Shown: piece after piece, positions 1 through 5,106 of the stretch
Layout: each line of letters begins with the position of its first letter
How positions within the stretch are numbered: position 1 is the stretch's first letter
Assembly: GCA_003241475.1 (NCBI GenBank)
Contig: QFQB01000145.1
Location: forward strand, 1-5,106
DNA length: 5,106 nt
Direction: 5' to 3'
Source of the DNA: Micavibrio aeruginosavorus
Lineage (GTDB): Bacteria; Pseudomonadota; Alphaproteobacteria; Micavibrionales; Micavibrionaceae
The notes under the pieces: model-generated
What the model was told of the DNA's origin: nothing
What the model saw: only the letters and a program-made list of their open reading frames with translations
Database searches by the model: none
Translations under genes and position numbers: made by a program

Positions 1-4
1 TACA

Positions 5-1183
5 ATGGCGAAGGCAAAATTTGAGCGGACGAAACCGCACGTAAACATCGGCACGATTGGTCACGTTGACCATGGGAAGACGACGCTGACGGCGGCTATC
101 ACGAAATATTTCTCGAAAGAGTTCAAGGGCTACGACCAGATCGACAAGGCGCCTGAAGAGAAAGCACGTGGTATCACGATTTCCACGGCGCACGTTGAGT
201 ACGAGACGGAAACGCGTCACTACGCGCACGTTGACTGCCCTGGTCACGCTGACTACGTGAAGAACATGATCACGGGCGCAGCGCAGATGGACGGCGCGAT
301 TTTGGTTGTGAACGCAGCGGACGGCCCGATGCCGCAGACGCGCGAACACATCTTGTTGGCCCGTCAGGTTGGCGTTCCCTACATCGTTGTTTACATGAAC
401 AAGGTTGATCAGGTTGACGATCCTGAGTTGCTGGAACTGGTTGAGATGGAAATCCGCGAGTTGCTGAACAGCTACCAATTCCCGGGCGATGATACGCCGA
501 TCGTAAAGGGTTCGGCTCTGGCCGCTCTTGAAGGCCGCGACCCTGAAATCGGTGAGAACTCGATGCGCGCGCTTTTGAAAGCGGTTGACGAGTACATCCC
601 GACGCCGGACCGTCCGAAGGACAAGCCTTTCTTGATGCCTGTTGAAGACGTGTTCTCGATCTCTGGTCGTGGAACGGTTGTAACGGGCCGTATCGAGCAA
701 GGTATCGTAAAAGTTGGCGAAGAGATCGAGATCGTCGGCATCCGTCCGACTGTGAAGACGACCGTAACGGGCGTTGAGATGTTCCGCAAACTGCTGGATA
801 GCGGTGAAGCCGGCGATAACATCGGCGCTCTGCTTCGTGGTACGAAGCGTGAAGACGTCGAGCGCGGTCAGGTTTTGTGCGCACCAGGTTCGATCAAGCC
901 ACACACGAAGTTCGAAGGCGAAGCCTACATCCTGTCCAAGGAAGAGGGTGGCCGTCACACGCCGTTCTTCAACAAGTACCGCCCGCAGTTTTACTTCCGT
1001 ACGACGGACGTAACGGGCGAGTGCGAGCTTCCATCTGGCACGGAAATGGTAATGCCTGGCGACAACGTGAAGATGACGGTGAAGCTGATCGCGCCGATCG
1101 CGATGAACGAAGGTCTTCGCTTCGCTATCCGCGAAGGCGGACGCACCGTCGGCGCCGGCGTCGTAGCCAAAATCATCGAGTAG
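5..1183 (+). CDS. tuf: Elongation factor Tu (EF-Tu), complete
   Basis: This GTPase carries aminoacyl-tRNA to the ribosomal A site in the cytoplasm. The 392-residue product has the usual length for the family and aligns end to end with EF-Tu. Visible motifs are the P-loop GHVDHGKT (residues 19-26), the switch I segment RGITIS (55-60), DCPGH (77-81, with the catalytic-type His81), NKVD (132-135) and GSAL (169-172). Domain 2 runs from about 208 to 296 and domain 3 from about 298 to the end, closing with the typical GGRTVGAGVVAKI. The ATG start gives the standard MAKxKFERTKPHVN N-terminus; only four bases precede it, so the ribosome binding site is outside the window. The tRNA-Trp just downstream suggests this is the copy that alphaproteobacteria keep before secE-nusG (often called tufB), not the one in the rpsL-rpsG-fusA-tuf operon. 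That copy assignment is inference; identity as EF-Tu is secure. Confidence 0.99.
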   Translation: MAKAKFERTKPHVNIGTIGHVDHGKTTLTAAITKYFSKEFKGYDQIDKAPEEKARGITISTAHVEYETETRHYAHVDCPGHADYVKNMITGAAQMDGAILVVNAADGPMPQTREHILLARQVGVPYIVVYMNKVDQVDDPELLELVEMEIRELLNSYQFPGDDTPIVKGSALAALEGRDPEIGENSMRALLKAVDEYIPTPDRPKDKPFLMPVEDVFSISGRGTVVTGRIEQGIVKVGEEIEIVGIRPTVKTTVTGVEMFRKLLDSGEAGDNIGALLRGTKREDVERGQVLCAPGSIKPHTKFEGEAYILSKEEGGRHTPFFNKYRPQFYFRTTDVTGECELPSGTEMVMPGDNVKMTVKLIAPIAMNEGLRFAIREGGRTVGAGVVAKIIE

Positions 1184-1199
1184 TCGATCCGGCCTTTTT
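1154..1199 (+). terminator. Possible weak terminator-like structure at the end of tuf
   Basis: A perfect inverted repeat ATCGA-GTAG-TCGAT (1175-1188) spans the tuf stop codon. It is flanked by GCCGG (1154-1158) and CCGGC (1189-1193), and five T residues follow (1195-1199). Together these could fold into a stem before a U-run. The outer arms are far apart and the inner hairpin is short, so this is not a textbook intrinsic terminator. In relatives tuf and tRNA-Trp are commonly close enough to be co-transcribed, in which case this would attenuate or process the transcript, not end it. Confidence 0.25.
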
Positions 1200-1256
1200 C
1201 TTTTGCGATTTTGCTGGTAAAGGGCCCGATATTTGGCTAAAACACACATGGTCCTT

Positions 1257-1332
<76 letters not shown>

Positions 1333-1506
1333 TCTGATCAAGGACTTAGCGGTTTTCGTAAGCGATTGAAACTCTCAAGAACATTGGCGGCACAATTTTC
1401 TGGAACATGGAATAGTGGCGAGCGGTGAGGGCGATGCGCGGTTTTTTAGAACCCTCGTCTATTTTGCCGCCTGTATCTGATTATCGTTCTATTCTCAAAT
1501 TTTAAG
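1333..1506. other. Non-coding spacer between tRNA-Trp and the opposing operon
   Basis: This 174-base stretch separates the convergent tuf/tRNA-Trp unit from the end of the minus-strand operon. I see no convincing gene; the longest open stretch noticed, about 1369-1482 on the + strand, has no start with a ribosome binding site and no recognisable protein similarity. It contains two nested inverted repeats, GGCGGCA (1386-1392) with TGCCGCC (1465-1471) and GAGGG (1427-1431) with CCCTC (1452-1456), plus a run of six T at 1442-1447. These could end transcription from one or both sides, but no compact hairpin sits directly before the T run. No secE, integrase fragment or copy of the tRNA 3' end is visible here. 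Confidence 0.6.
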
Positions 1507-1878
1507 CTATAAAGATCGCTTGATGGTAAGAAAAGAAAGTATCCAGCCAAACATAAGCGTGATTCCTCCCAAGGGCGTAAGGTATGTGGCTTTATCTAGT
1601 CCAGGAAAGAGGCTGATATACAAGCTTGTACAGAACAGAACCGTTCCCGCACAGAATATATAACCAGCTCTCTTCAATACGAGAAGATGCTGTGTGTGGA
1701 GGCCGCAAATTCCCAGACAGAAAATCAGGATGGCGTATAATTGGTGGTAGCGTAATGCAACGTCAAGACGTTCGCTATTTTCTTCCGTGATAAAACCGAA
1801 AAACAAATGGTCGCTTGCGGCCCCCATGATGACGGATGTCAGTCCAAGAACGGCTCCAAAAATGGTTATGGTTTTCAT
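1507..1878 (-). CDS. DUF423 family small membrane protein
   Basis: This is a 123-residue integral membrane protein of the DUF423 family, whose molecular function is not known. Four hydrophobic segments fit the family's four-helix plan, at about residues 5-22, 46-62, 70-90 and 99-118. Family hallmarks are present: ALRYHQLYA (41-49), the LFCTSLY stretch (81-87) and TPLGGITLMFGW (101-112). The N-terminal motif, usually close to GAFGAH, reads GAASDH here, keeping only the flanking Gly and the His. I chose the ATG at 1878 because GAGGG (1887-1891) lies 8 bases before it and it starts cleanly with MKTITIFG. The in-frame ATG at 1893 would add five residues (MRDRE) and overlap the kinase gene, but it has no ribosome binding site. 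The gene begins 4 bases after the kinase stop, so it is probably the last gene of the operon. A link to the two-component system is inferred from position only. Confidence 0.88.
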   Translation of the reverse strand: MKTITIFGAVLGLTSVIMGAASDHLFFGFITEENSERLDVALRYHQLYAILIFCLGICGLHTQHLLVLKRAGYIFCAGTVLFCTSLYISLFPGLDKATYLTPLGGITLMFGWILSFLTIKRSL

Positions 1879-1882
1879 TTCT

Positions 1883-3220
1883 CTATCCCTCATTAAAAGA
1901 TATTTCGACTACCAATCCATGCGGTAAATTGTCATGAAGTGACAGAGATGCTTTGTGTGTATCGGCAACCCATTGAGCGATAGATAAACCAAGGCCGCTA
2001 CCCATCTGGCCTGTTTTATCAACACGAACAAAACGATTGAAAACACGTTTTTTGTCCATATCTGAAATGCCAGGGCCGCTGTCTGAAATGGATAATTTTT
2101 TATCTGCGCCCAACATAACTTTGATCGTTCCTCCATCTGGCGTATATTTTACGGCATTATCCAATAAATTATGAATGAGCATATAAAAAGAATCCGCGTT
2201 TCCTTTTATTGTAACATTCGGTTCTATCTCAGAGATAAGTATTTGTTTTTTTGTATCTGCCAACGCCCTTATCTGGCTGGTGGCTTCTTCTAATAGATCG
2301 GAAAAACAAATCGTCTCCATTGGTGGTATGTCGTTTTGTAGTCTTGCTAATGAGAGAAGCTGTTCAACTAGATGCGTTGTCCTATCTATTGTAGAATTGA
2401 GATTGTCTAGTCCGTCCTTATATTCTGGAAGGAACGATGCCTTTTTAAGCAAAACTTGTGTTTGCGTTTTCATGGCCGCCAAAGGTGTTCTGAGTTCATG
2501 CGCCGCATGATCCGTGAATTCTCTTTCCCGTTTAAAACTATCGCCGATGCGGATAAAGAGCCTGTTCATAGCTTCAACAAGAGGTATCACTTCATGCGGA
2601 ATATCTCCTCCTTTAATCTGTGTGAGATCATCTATTCGGCGAGAATCTACTTCAGAAGATAATGCGATGAGCGGCGTAATGCTCTGTTGTACACCCACCC
2701 AAACGATCGCCAAAAGTAACGGAATAAGGATCGCCATTGGAATAGCAAGGCTGATCATTAATTGACCAATCAATTCATAACGAATAGCGTAACGCTCAGC
2801 CGTTTCGATTTGAATATTGTTTGCGGCATCAATAAAAACGTAGAATCTCCAAGGTTTGTTTTCGATTGTTTGATCCGAAAATCCCGGTGGAGCTTCGACA
2901 TTTATAAATTTTTTTGCGCGGGATGACTGAAGAACAATTTTATCCTTCTTCCAGATACGGAACGCTGTTTTATTCTCATAGCGGTGTTGAAGGTTTGGAT
3001 TCTCGGTACCAATGTCAATATTTTCTTGTTCTGCTATTTCATGTTCGGTCATTTGAAGTAGGGTTTTGGCCGAATGAACAAGCTGGGCATCGTATACTTC
3101 TTCAATCTCGTGCCATGAGAATAGGTAGGCAATCACAAAAATTAAGATGGACGCAATCAGAATAGGGAAGCTGATCCATTGTAGAAGGCGCTTTTTTAAA
3201 GAGTAATGGCTTGATTTCAT
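1883..3220 (-). CDS. Membrane sensor histidine kinase, QseC/TctE-like
   Basis: This inner-membrane sensor kinase autophosphorylates on a histidine and passes the phosphate to the response regulator encoded just upstream. Counting from the ATG at 3220 (445 residues), it has TM1 at about 16-35, a periplasmic sensor region of roughly 115 residues, TM2 at about 153-176 and a HAMP-like linker (about 177-227, with the PLVEAMNRL pattern typical of QseC relatives). The H-box HELRTP (241-246) has phosphoacceptor His241. The HATPase domain follows, with the N-box IHNLLDNAVKY (349-359), G1 DSGPGI (380-385), F-box VFNRFVR (393-399) and G2 GSGLGLSIA (407-415). All catalytic elements are intact. The ATG overlaps the regulator's stop as ATGA, which points to translational coupling; no strong ribosome binding site is seen. 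An in-frame TTG at 3226 could add two residues but is less likely. The periplasmic part shows no motif that names the signal, so the QseC likeness does not imply quorum or adrenaline sensing. Confidence 0.96.
   Translation of the reverse strand: MKSSHYSLKKRLLQWISFPILIASILIFVIAYLFSWHEIEEVYDAQLVHSAKTLLQMTEHEIAEQENIDIGTENPNLQHRYENKTAFRIWKKDKIVLQSSRAKKFINVEAPPGFSDQTIENKPWRFYVFIDAANNIQIETAERYAIRYELIGQLMISLAIPMAILIPLLLAIVWVGVQQSITPLIALSSEVDSRRIDDLTQIKGGDIPHEVIPLVEAMNRLFIRIGDSFKREREFTDHAAHELRTPLAAMKTQTQVLLKKASFLPEYKDGLDNLNSTIDRTTHLVEQLLSLARLQNDIPPMETICFSDLLEEATSQIRALADTKKQILISEIEPNVTIKGNADSFYMLIHNLLDNAVKYTPDGGTIKVMLGADKKLSISDSGPGISDMDKKRVFNRFVRVDKTGQMGSGLGLSIAQWVADTHKASLSLHDNLPHGLVVEISFNEG
1887..1891 (-). 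promoter_or_regulatory. Ribosome binding site of the DUF423 gene
   Basis: GAGGG on the minus strand lies 8 bases upstream of the ATG at 1878, inside the last codons of the kinase gene. It decides the start in favour of 1878 over the ATG at 1893, which has only an A/T-rich upstream. Confidence 0.65.
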
Positions 3221-3873
3221 ATGCAAATCATATATCCGATGCCACGGATGGTTTTAATTGTTTCCCGTCCAATTTTACGGCGAAGGCCGGCAACATGAAC
3301 TTCGATCGTATTACTTTCTATATCTGTTGATCCCCAATCGTAAATTCGCTCTTCAATCATGGCTTTGCTGACGGGACGATTGATATTATGGGCCAGAACG
3401 TCAAAAATCGCCCGTTCCCTACCCGAAAGTGGGATGCTTTTACCGTTCTTTTCCAGTTTTCCTGAAGCTGGTTCATAAGATAGCTCGTTCATGACAATGA
3501 CTGGCTGACCGTCACTTTGCGCTCTGCGCACCAATGCGGCACATCGAGCCAGCAATTCATCCAGATCAAATGGTTTTACCAGATAATCATCTGCTCCTGC
3601 ATTTAATCCTTCCACTCTATGATAAACCGCATCACGGGCCGTTAGAAGAAGCACAGGTATTTTATCCTTCTTGCGGCGTAAGTCTTTTAAAAGATCCAGA
3701 CCTGATTTTTCTGGAAGGTTAATATCAAGTACGGTTAAGTCGTACGTGGTCGTAGAGAATGCATCTTCAGCCTCCTCGGCGGACCGCACCCAATCCACAG
3801 CAAAGGAATCTTTCAATCCTTCGGCTGTAGCTTTTCCGAGATTACGGTCGTCTTCTACCAAAAGAAGGCGCAT
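3217..3873 (-). CDS. OmpR/PhoB-family response regulator, QseB/TctD-like
   Basis: This cytoplasmic DNA-binding regulator is the partner of the adjacent kinase. The 218-residue length is typical of the family. The receiver domain (about 1-118) has the acidic pocket Glu7-Asp8-Asp9, phosphoacceptor Asp50 in TVLDINLP, Thr78 in LLLTARD and Lys100 in VKPFD, so all residues needed for phosphorylation are in place. The winged-helix domain (about 126-216) includes the recognition-helix stretch SNTIEVHVAGLRRKIG (187-202) and the wing IRGIGYMI (209-216). The start is supported by AAGGA five bases before the ATG, overlapping the stop of the TPR gene. The gene follows that gene after 8 bases and overlaps the kinase by 4. 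Family members often control their own operon; the binding site would lie upstream of the reductase gene, outside this window, and I see no repeated operator inside. Confidence 0.97.
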   Translation of the reverse strand: MRLLLVEDDRNLGKATAEGLKDSFAVDWVRSAEEAEDAFSTTTYDLTVLDINLPEKSGLDLLKDLRRKKDKIPVLLLTARDAVYHRVEGLNAGADDYLVKPFDLDELLARCAALVRRAQSDGQPVIVMNELSYEPASGKLEKNGKSIPLSGRERAIFDVLAHNINRPVSKAMIEERIYDWGSTDIESNTIEVHVAGLRRKIGRETIKTIRGIGYMICI

Positions 3874-3878
3874 AGGTT

Positions 3879-3883
3879 TCCTT
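3879..3883 (-). promoter_or_regulatory. Ribosome binding site of the response regulator gene
   Basis: AAGGA on the minus strand, with 5 bases before the ATG at 3873, shares bases with the TAA stop of the preceding TPR gene. This arrangement supports coupled translation and confirms the regulator start. Confidence 0.7.
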
Positions 3884-4604
3884 AGTTAAAATTCTTTTTC
3901 TTATTTTTCAAGGTTTCATCCACTTTTGCAAGAGCCGCTTTAATTTCTTGGCGGCGGCCAGCATCTGCAAGCTCGCGTCCGGGCCTTGCAGGAGCTTGCA
4001 GGGCACGGTTTAGGTAGGTTTTGGCTTCCTCGGCACGATCGTCTTTGAGAAGGAAGTCCCCATAGAAAAAGTTTGGATCGATTCCATCCGGGTTGATTTG
4101 CAGGGCCATTTTTAGATGTTCTTCCGCCTTCGCATCATCGCCAAAGCCGATCGGCCATCCTGGGACCTGATAGTACAACGAACCGAGAGAGGTATGAGCC
4201 GATCCATTAAGGGCATTGGGATCAATTTTTTCTGACATTTCCAATAATGTTTTTGCCCGCTCGACTTTGGGAAGTGCTGATATGCCTTTCACAATTCCGG
4301 CATCTGTAGATAAAATAATTGCCTCCCAGATCTTGGGCTCTGCGCGTGTGGGGTTTGTTGTCGATAATTGTGCGGCTTGTGCCTCAAGCTTTTGAATTGC
4401 TGATAATTGTGCATCCTTATCCGCAATCTGGTATTTAATGCGCGCCCATTCGTTTTGAAGAGGTTTTATTTGCTCAAGAACTGGGTCCGCCGCCATGGCC
4501 TCGATAGGGGAATCCGATGGAGGTAAGGCCGTAGGTTGCGTTTGTGCGAAAGCAGGGATGGCAACACTAACGAGCAACACGGACAGTAGATACATTTTCT
4601 TCAT
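3882..4604 (-). CDS. Exported TPR-like protein of unknown function
   Basis: This 240-residue protein is predicted to be periplasmic. It has a clear signal peptide: Lys2-Lys3, a hydrophobic core at about 5-18 and an AFA-Q cleavage site after residue 20. No lipobox cysteine is present. A low-complexity Pro/Ala/Ser linker (21-40) is followed by helical sequence and two TPR-like helical pairs at about 134-171 (ALNGSAHTSLGSLYYQ through HLKMALQINPDG) and 175-205 (DPNFFYGDFLLKDDRAEEAKTYLNRALQ). A charged helical tail follows (217-236). The segment GSLYYQVPGWPIGFGDD (141-157) looks like a conserved family signature, with no catalytic motif that I recognise. The ATG at 4604 is preceded by AAGGA with 8 bases spacing and gives the complete signal peptide; Met4 would weaken it. 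The first 38 bases overlap the end of the reductase gene. Position before a two-component system suggests a periplasmic accessory or sensing partner, but this is inference. Confidence 0.85.
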   Translation of the reverse strand: MKKMYLLSVLLVSVAIPAFAQTQPTALPPSDSPIEAMAADPVLEQIKPLQNEWARIKYQIADKDAQLSAIQKLEAQAAQLSTTNPTRAEPKIWEAIILSTDAGIVKGISALPKVERAKTLLEMSEKIDPNALNGSAHTSLGSLYYQVPGWPIGFGDDAKAEEHLKMALQINPDGIDPNFFYGDFLLKDDRAEEAKTYLNRALQAPARPGRELADAGRRQEIKAALAKVDETLKNKKKNFN

Positions 4605-5106
4605 GATATGTTTCCTTTGGTATCTGGTTTTCTTCTAAAATCTCCTCGCCTATTTTTCGGTTTTTTTTCAGACCGTTATCAATGATCCGTGGAAATACAG
4701 CGTTTATAAAAGCGAAGAATCGTTCTGGCCAACCTATGCGTACTTCTTTCTCTTCTTTTTGAATGGCATGGAATATTCGCATGGCAACCCATTGCGGATC
4801 GTCATAAGTCACTTTTGTACGCTCGTTTATTTCCGCGCGTACACCTGTATTCATAGATGTTCGTACCGCGCGTGGAACAATATGAGTAATGGAAATATTT
4901 GTTCCGCCAAGTTCTCGGCGAAGACTATCTGAAAACGCTTTCAATCCTGCCTTGGCGGAAACATATCCTGTTAAATGTGGCAGTGGTATCAGTGCCGTCA
5001 TAGAACCTATATTAACGATATGTCCCGAACCACGTTCTTTCATGCCCGGTAATACGGCTTGCGAAAGCCGCATGGGAACGATCATGTTCAAATCGACAAT
5101 TGCAGG
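4567..5106 (-). CDS. Short-chain dehydrogenase/reductase (SDR), 5' partial
   Basis: This is the C-terminal 179 residues of an NAD(P)-dependent SDR oxidoreductase; the reading frame stays open to the window edge, so the cofactor-binding N-terminus (GxxxGxG, NNAG) lies outside. In the visible part (first full codon at 5106), DLNMIVPMRLSQAVLPGM matches the family's helix 4 region. IVNIGS holds the catalytic Ser35, and YVSAK supplies Tyr48 and Lys52 of the YxxxK motif, so the catalytic Ser-Tyr-Lys set is complete. After strand 6 the usual PG is replaced by PRAVRT, a pattern seen in a subset of SDRs. The C-terminus carries a Lys/Glu-rich extension with a hydrophobic stretch (FFAFINAVFPRIID). A TTG at 5091 and an ATG at 5085 are not credible starts because conserved family sequence continues before them. 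The substrate cannot be told. It is the most upstream visible gene of the operon. Confidence 0.93.
   Translation of the reverse strand, partial: PAIVDLNMIVPMRLSQAVLPGMKERGSGHIVNIGSMTALIPLPHLTGYVSAKAGLKAFSDSLRRELGGTNISITHIVPRAVRTSMNTGVRAEINERTKVTYDDPQWVAMRIFHAIQKEEKEVRIGWPERFFAFINAVFPRIIDNGLKKNRKIGEEILEENQIPKETYHEENVSTVRVAR
4613..4617 (-). promoter_or_regulatory. Ribosome binding site of the TPR gene
   Basis: AAGGA on the minus strand lies 8 bases before the ATG at 4604, inside the coding sequence of the reductase (its codons for Pro-Lys-Glu). It supports the start at 4604 and therefore the long overlap between the two genes. Confidence 0.65.

Noticed and set aside
270..884. Long minus-strand open frame (204 codons) opposite tuf
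   Set aside because: It lies entirely inside the EF-Tu gene, its translation is Arg/Ser/Pro-rich with no domain, and it reflects the codon bias of the opposite strand.
1203..1240. Separate promoter for tRNA-Trp
   Set aside because: TTGCTG (1211-1216) has no acceptable -10 at the right distance, and GATATT (1229-1234) is too far from TTGCGA. Co-transcription with tuf is as likely.
1369..1482. Short open stretch after the tRNA, considered as a secE or integrase remnant
   Set aside because: It has no start with a ribosome binding site and the residues do not match SecE, a recombinase or any family I recognise.
2280..3165. Several plus-strand open frames of 60-85 codons opposite the kinase gene
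   Set aside because: All are shadows of the histidine kinase, whose own frame has complete motifs over its whole length.
1333..5106. CRISPR array, insertion sequence or transposase
   Set aside because: No regularly spaced repeats, terminal inverted repeats with a transposase frame, or target duplications were seen.

Overview
The window looks like a chromosomal piece of an alphaproteobacterium. The evidence is a complete elongation factor Tu gene of alphaproteobacterial type followed directly by tRNA-Trp. That pairing is characteristic of the group, where the second tuf copy normally reads tuf - tRNA-Trp - secE - nusG - ribosomal protein genes. I cannot name the genus. By spot counts, tuf is about 50-55% G+C, while the genes to its right are often 30-50% and lower on average.

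Left part, + strand (1-1332): tuf fills 5-1183, with only 4 bases before its ATG, so its promoter and ribosome binding site are outside. After a 73-base spacer comes a clean tRNA-Trp (anticodon CCA, 3' CCA encoded) at 1257-1332. The expected secE does not follow. Instead there is a 174-base non-coding spacer and then genes on the opposite strand.

Right part, - strand (5106 down to 1507): five genes lie head to tail and are probably one operon. In transcription order they are a short-chain dehydrogenase/reductase (5' end cut by the window edge), an exported TPR-like protein, an OmpR-type response regulator, a QseC-like membrane histidine kinase and a small DUF423 membrane protein. Junctions are very tight: a 38-base overlap, an 8-base gap, a 4-base ATGA overlap and a 4-base gap. 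Three of the starts have good Shine-Dalgarno sites. The layout suggests a signalling unit: the kinase senses an envelope signal, the regulator acts on DNA, and the exported protein, reductase and membrane protein are accessory or output parts. The signal and the target genes cannot be read from the window. The operon promoter lies to the right of the window.

The points most worth a second look are the broken tuf-tRNA-Trp-secE order, the composition change across that junction, and the conserved-looking but unassigned exported TPR protein co-transcribed with a two-component system.
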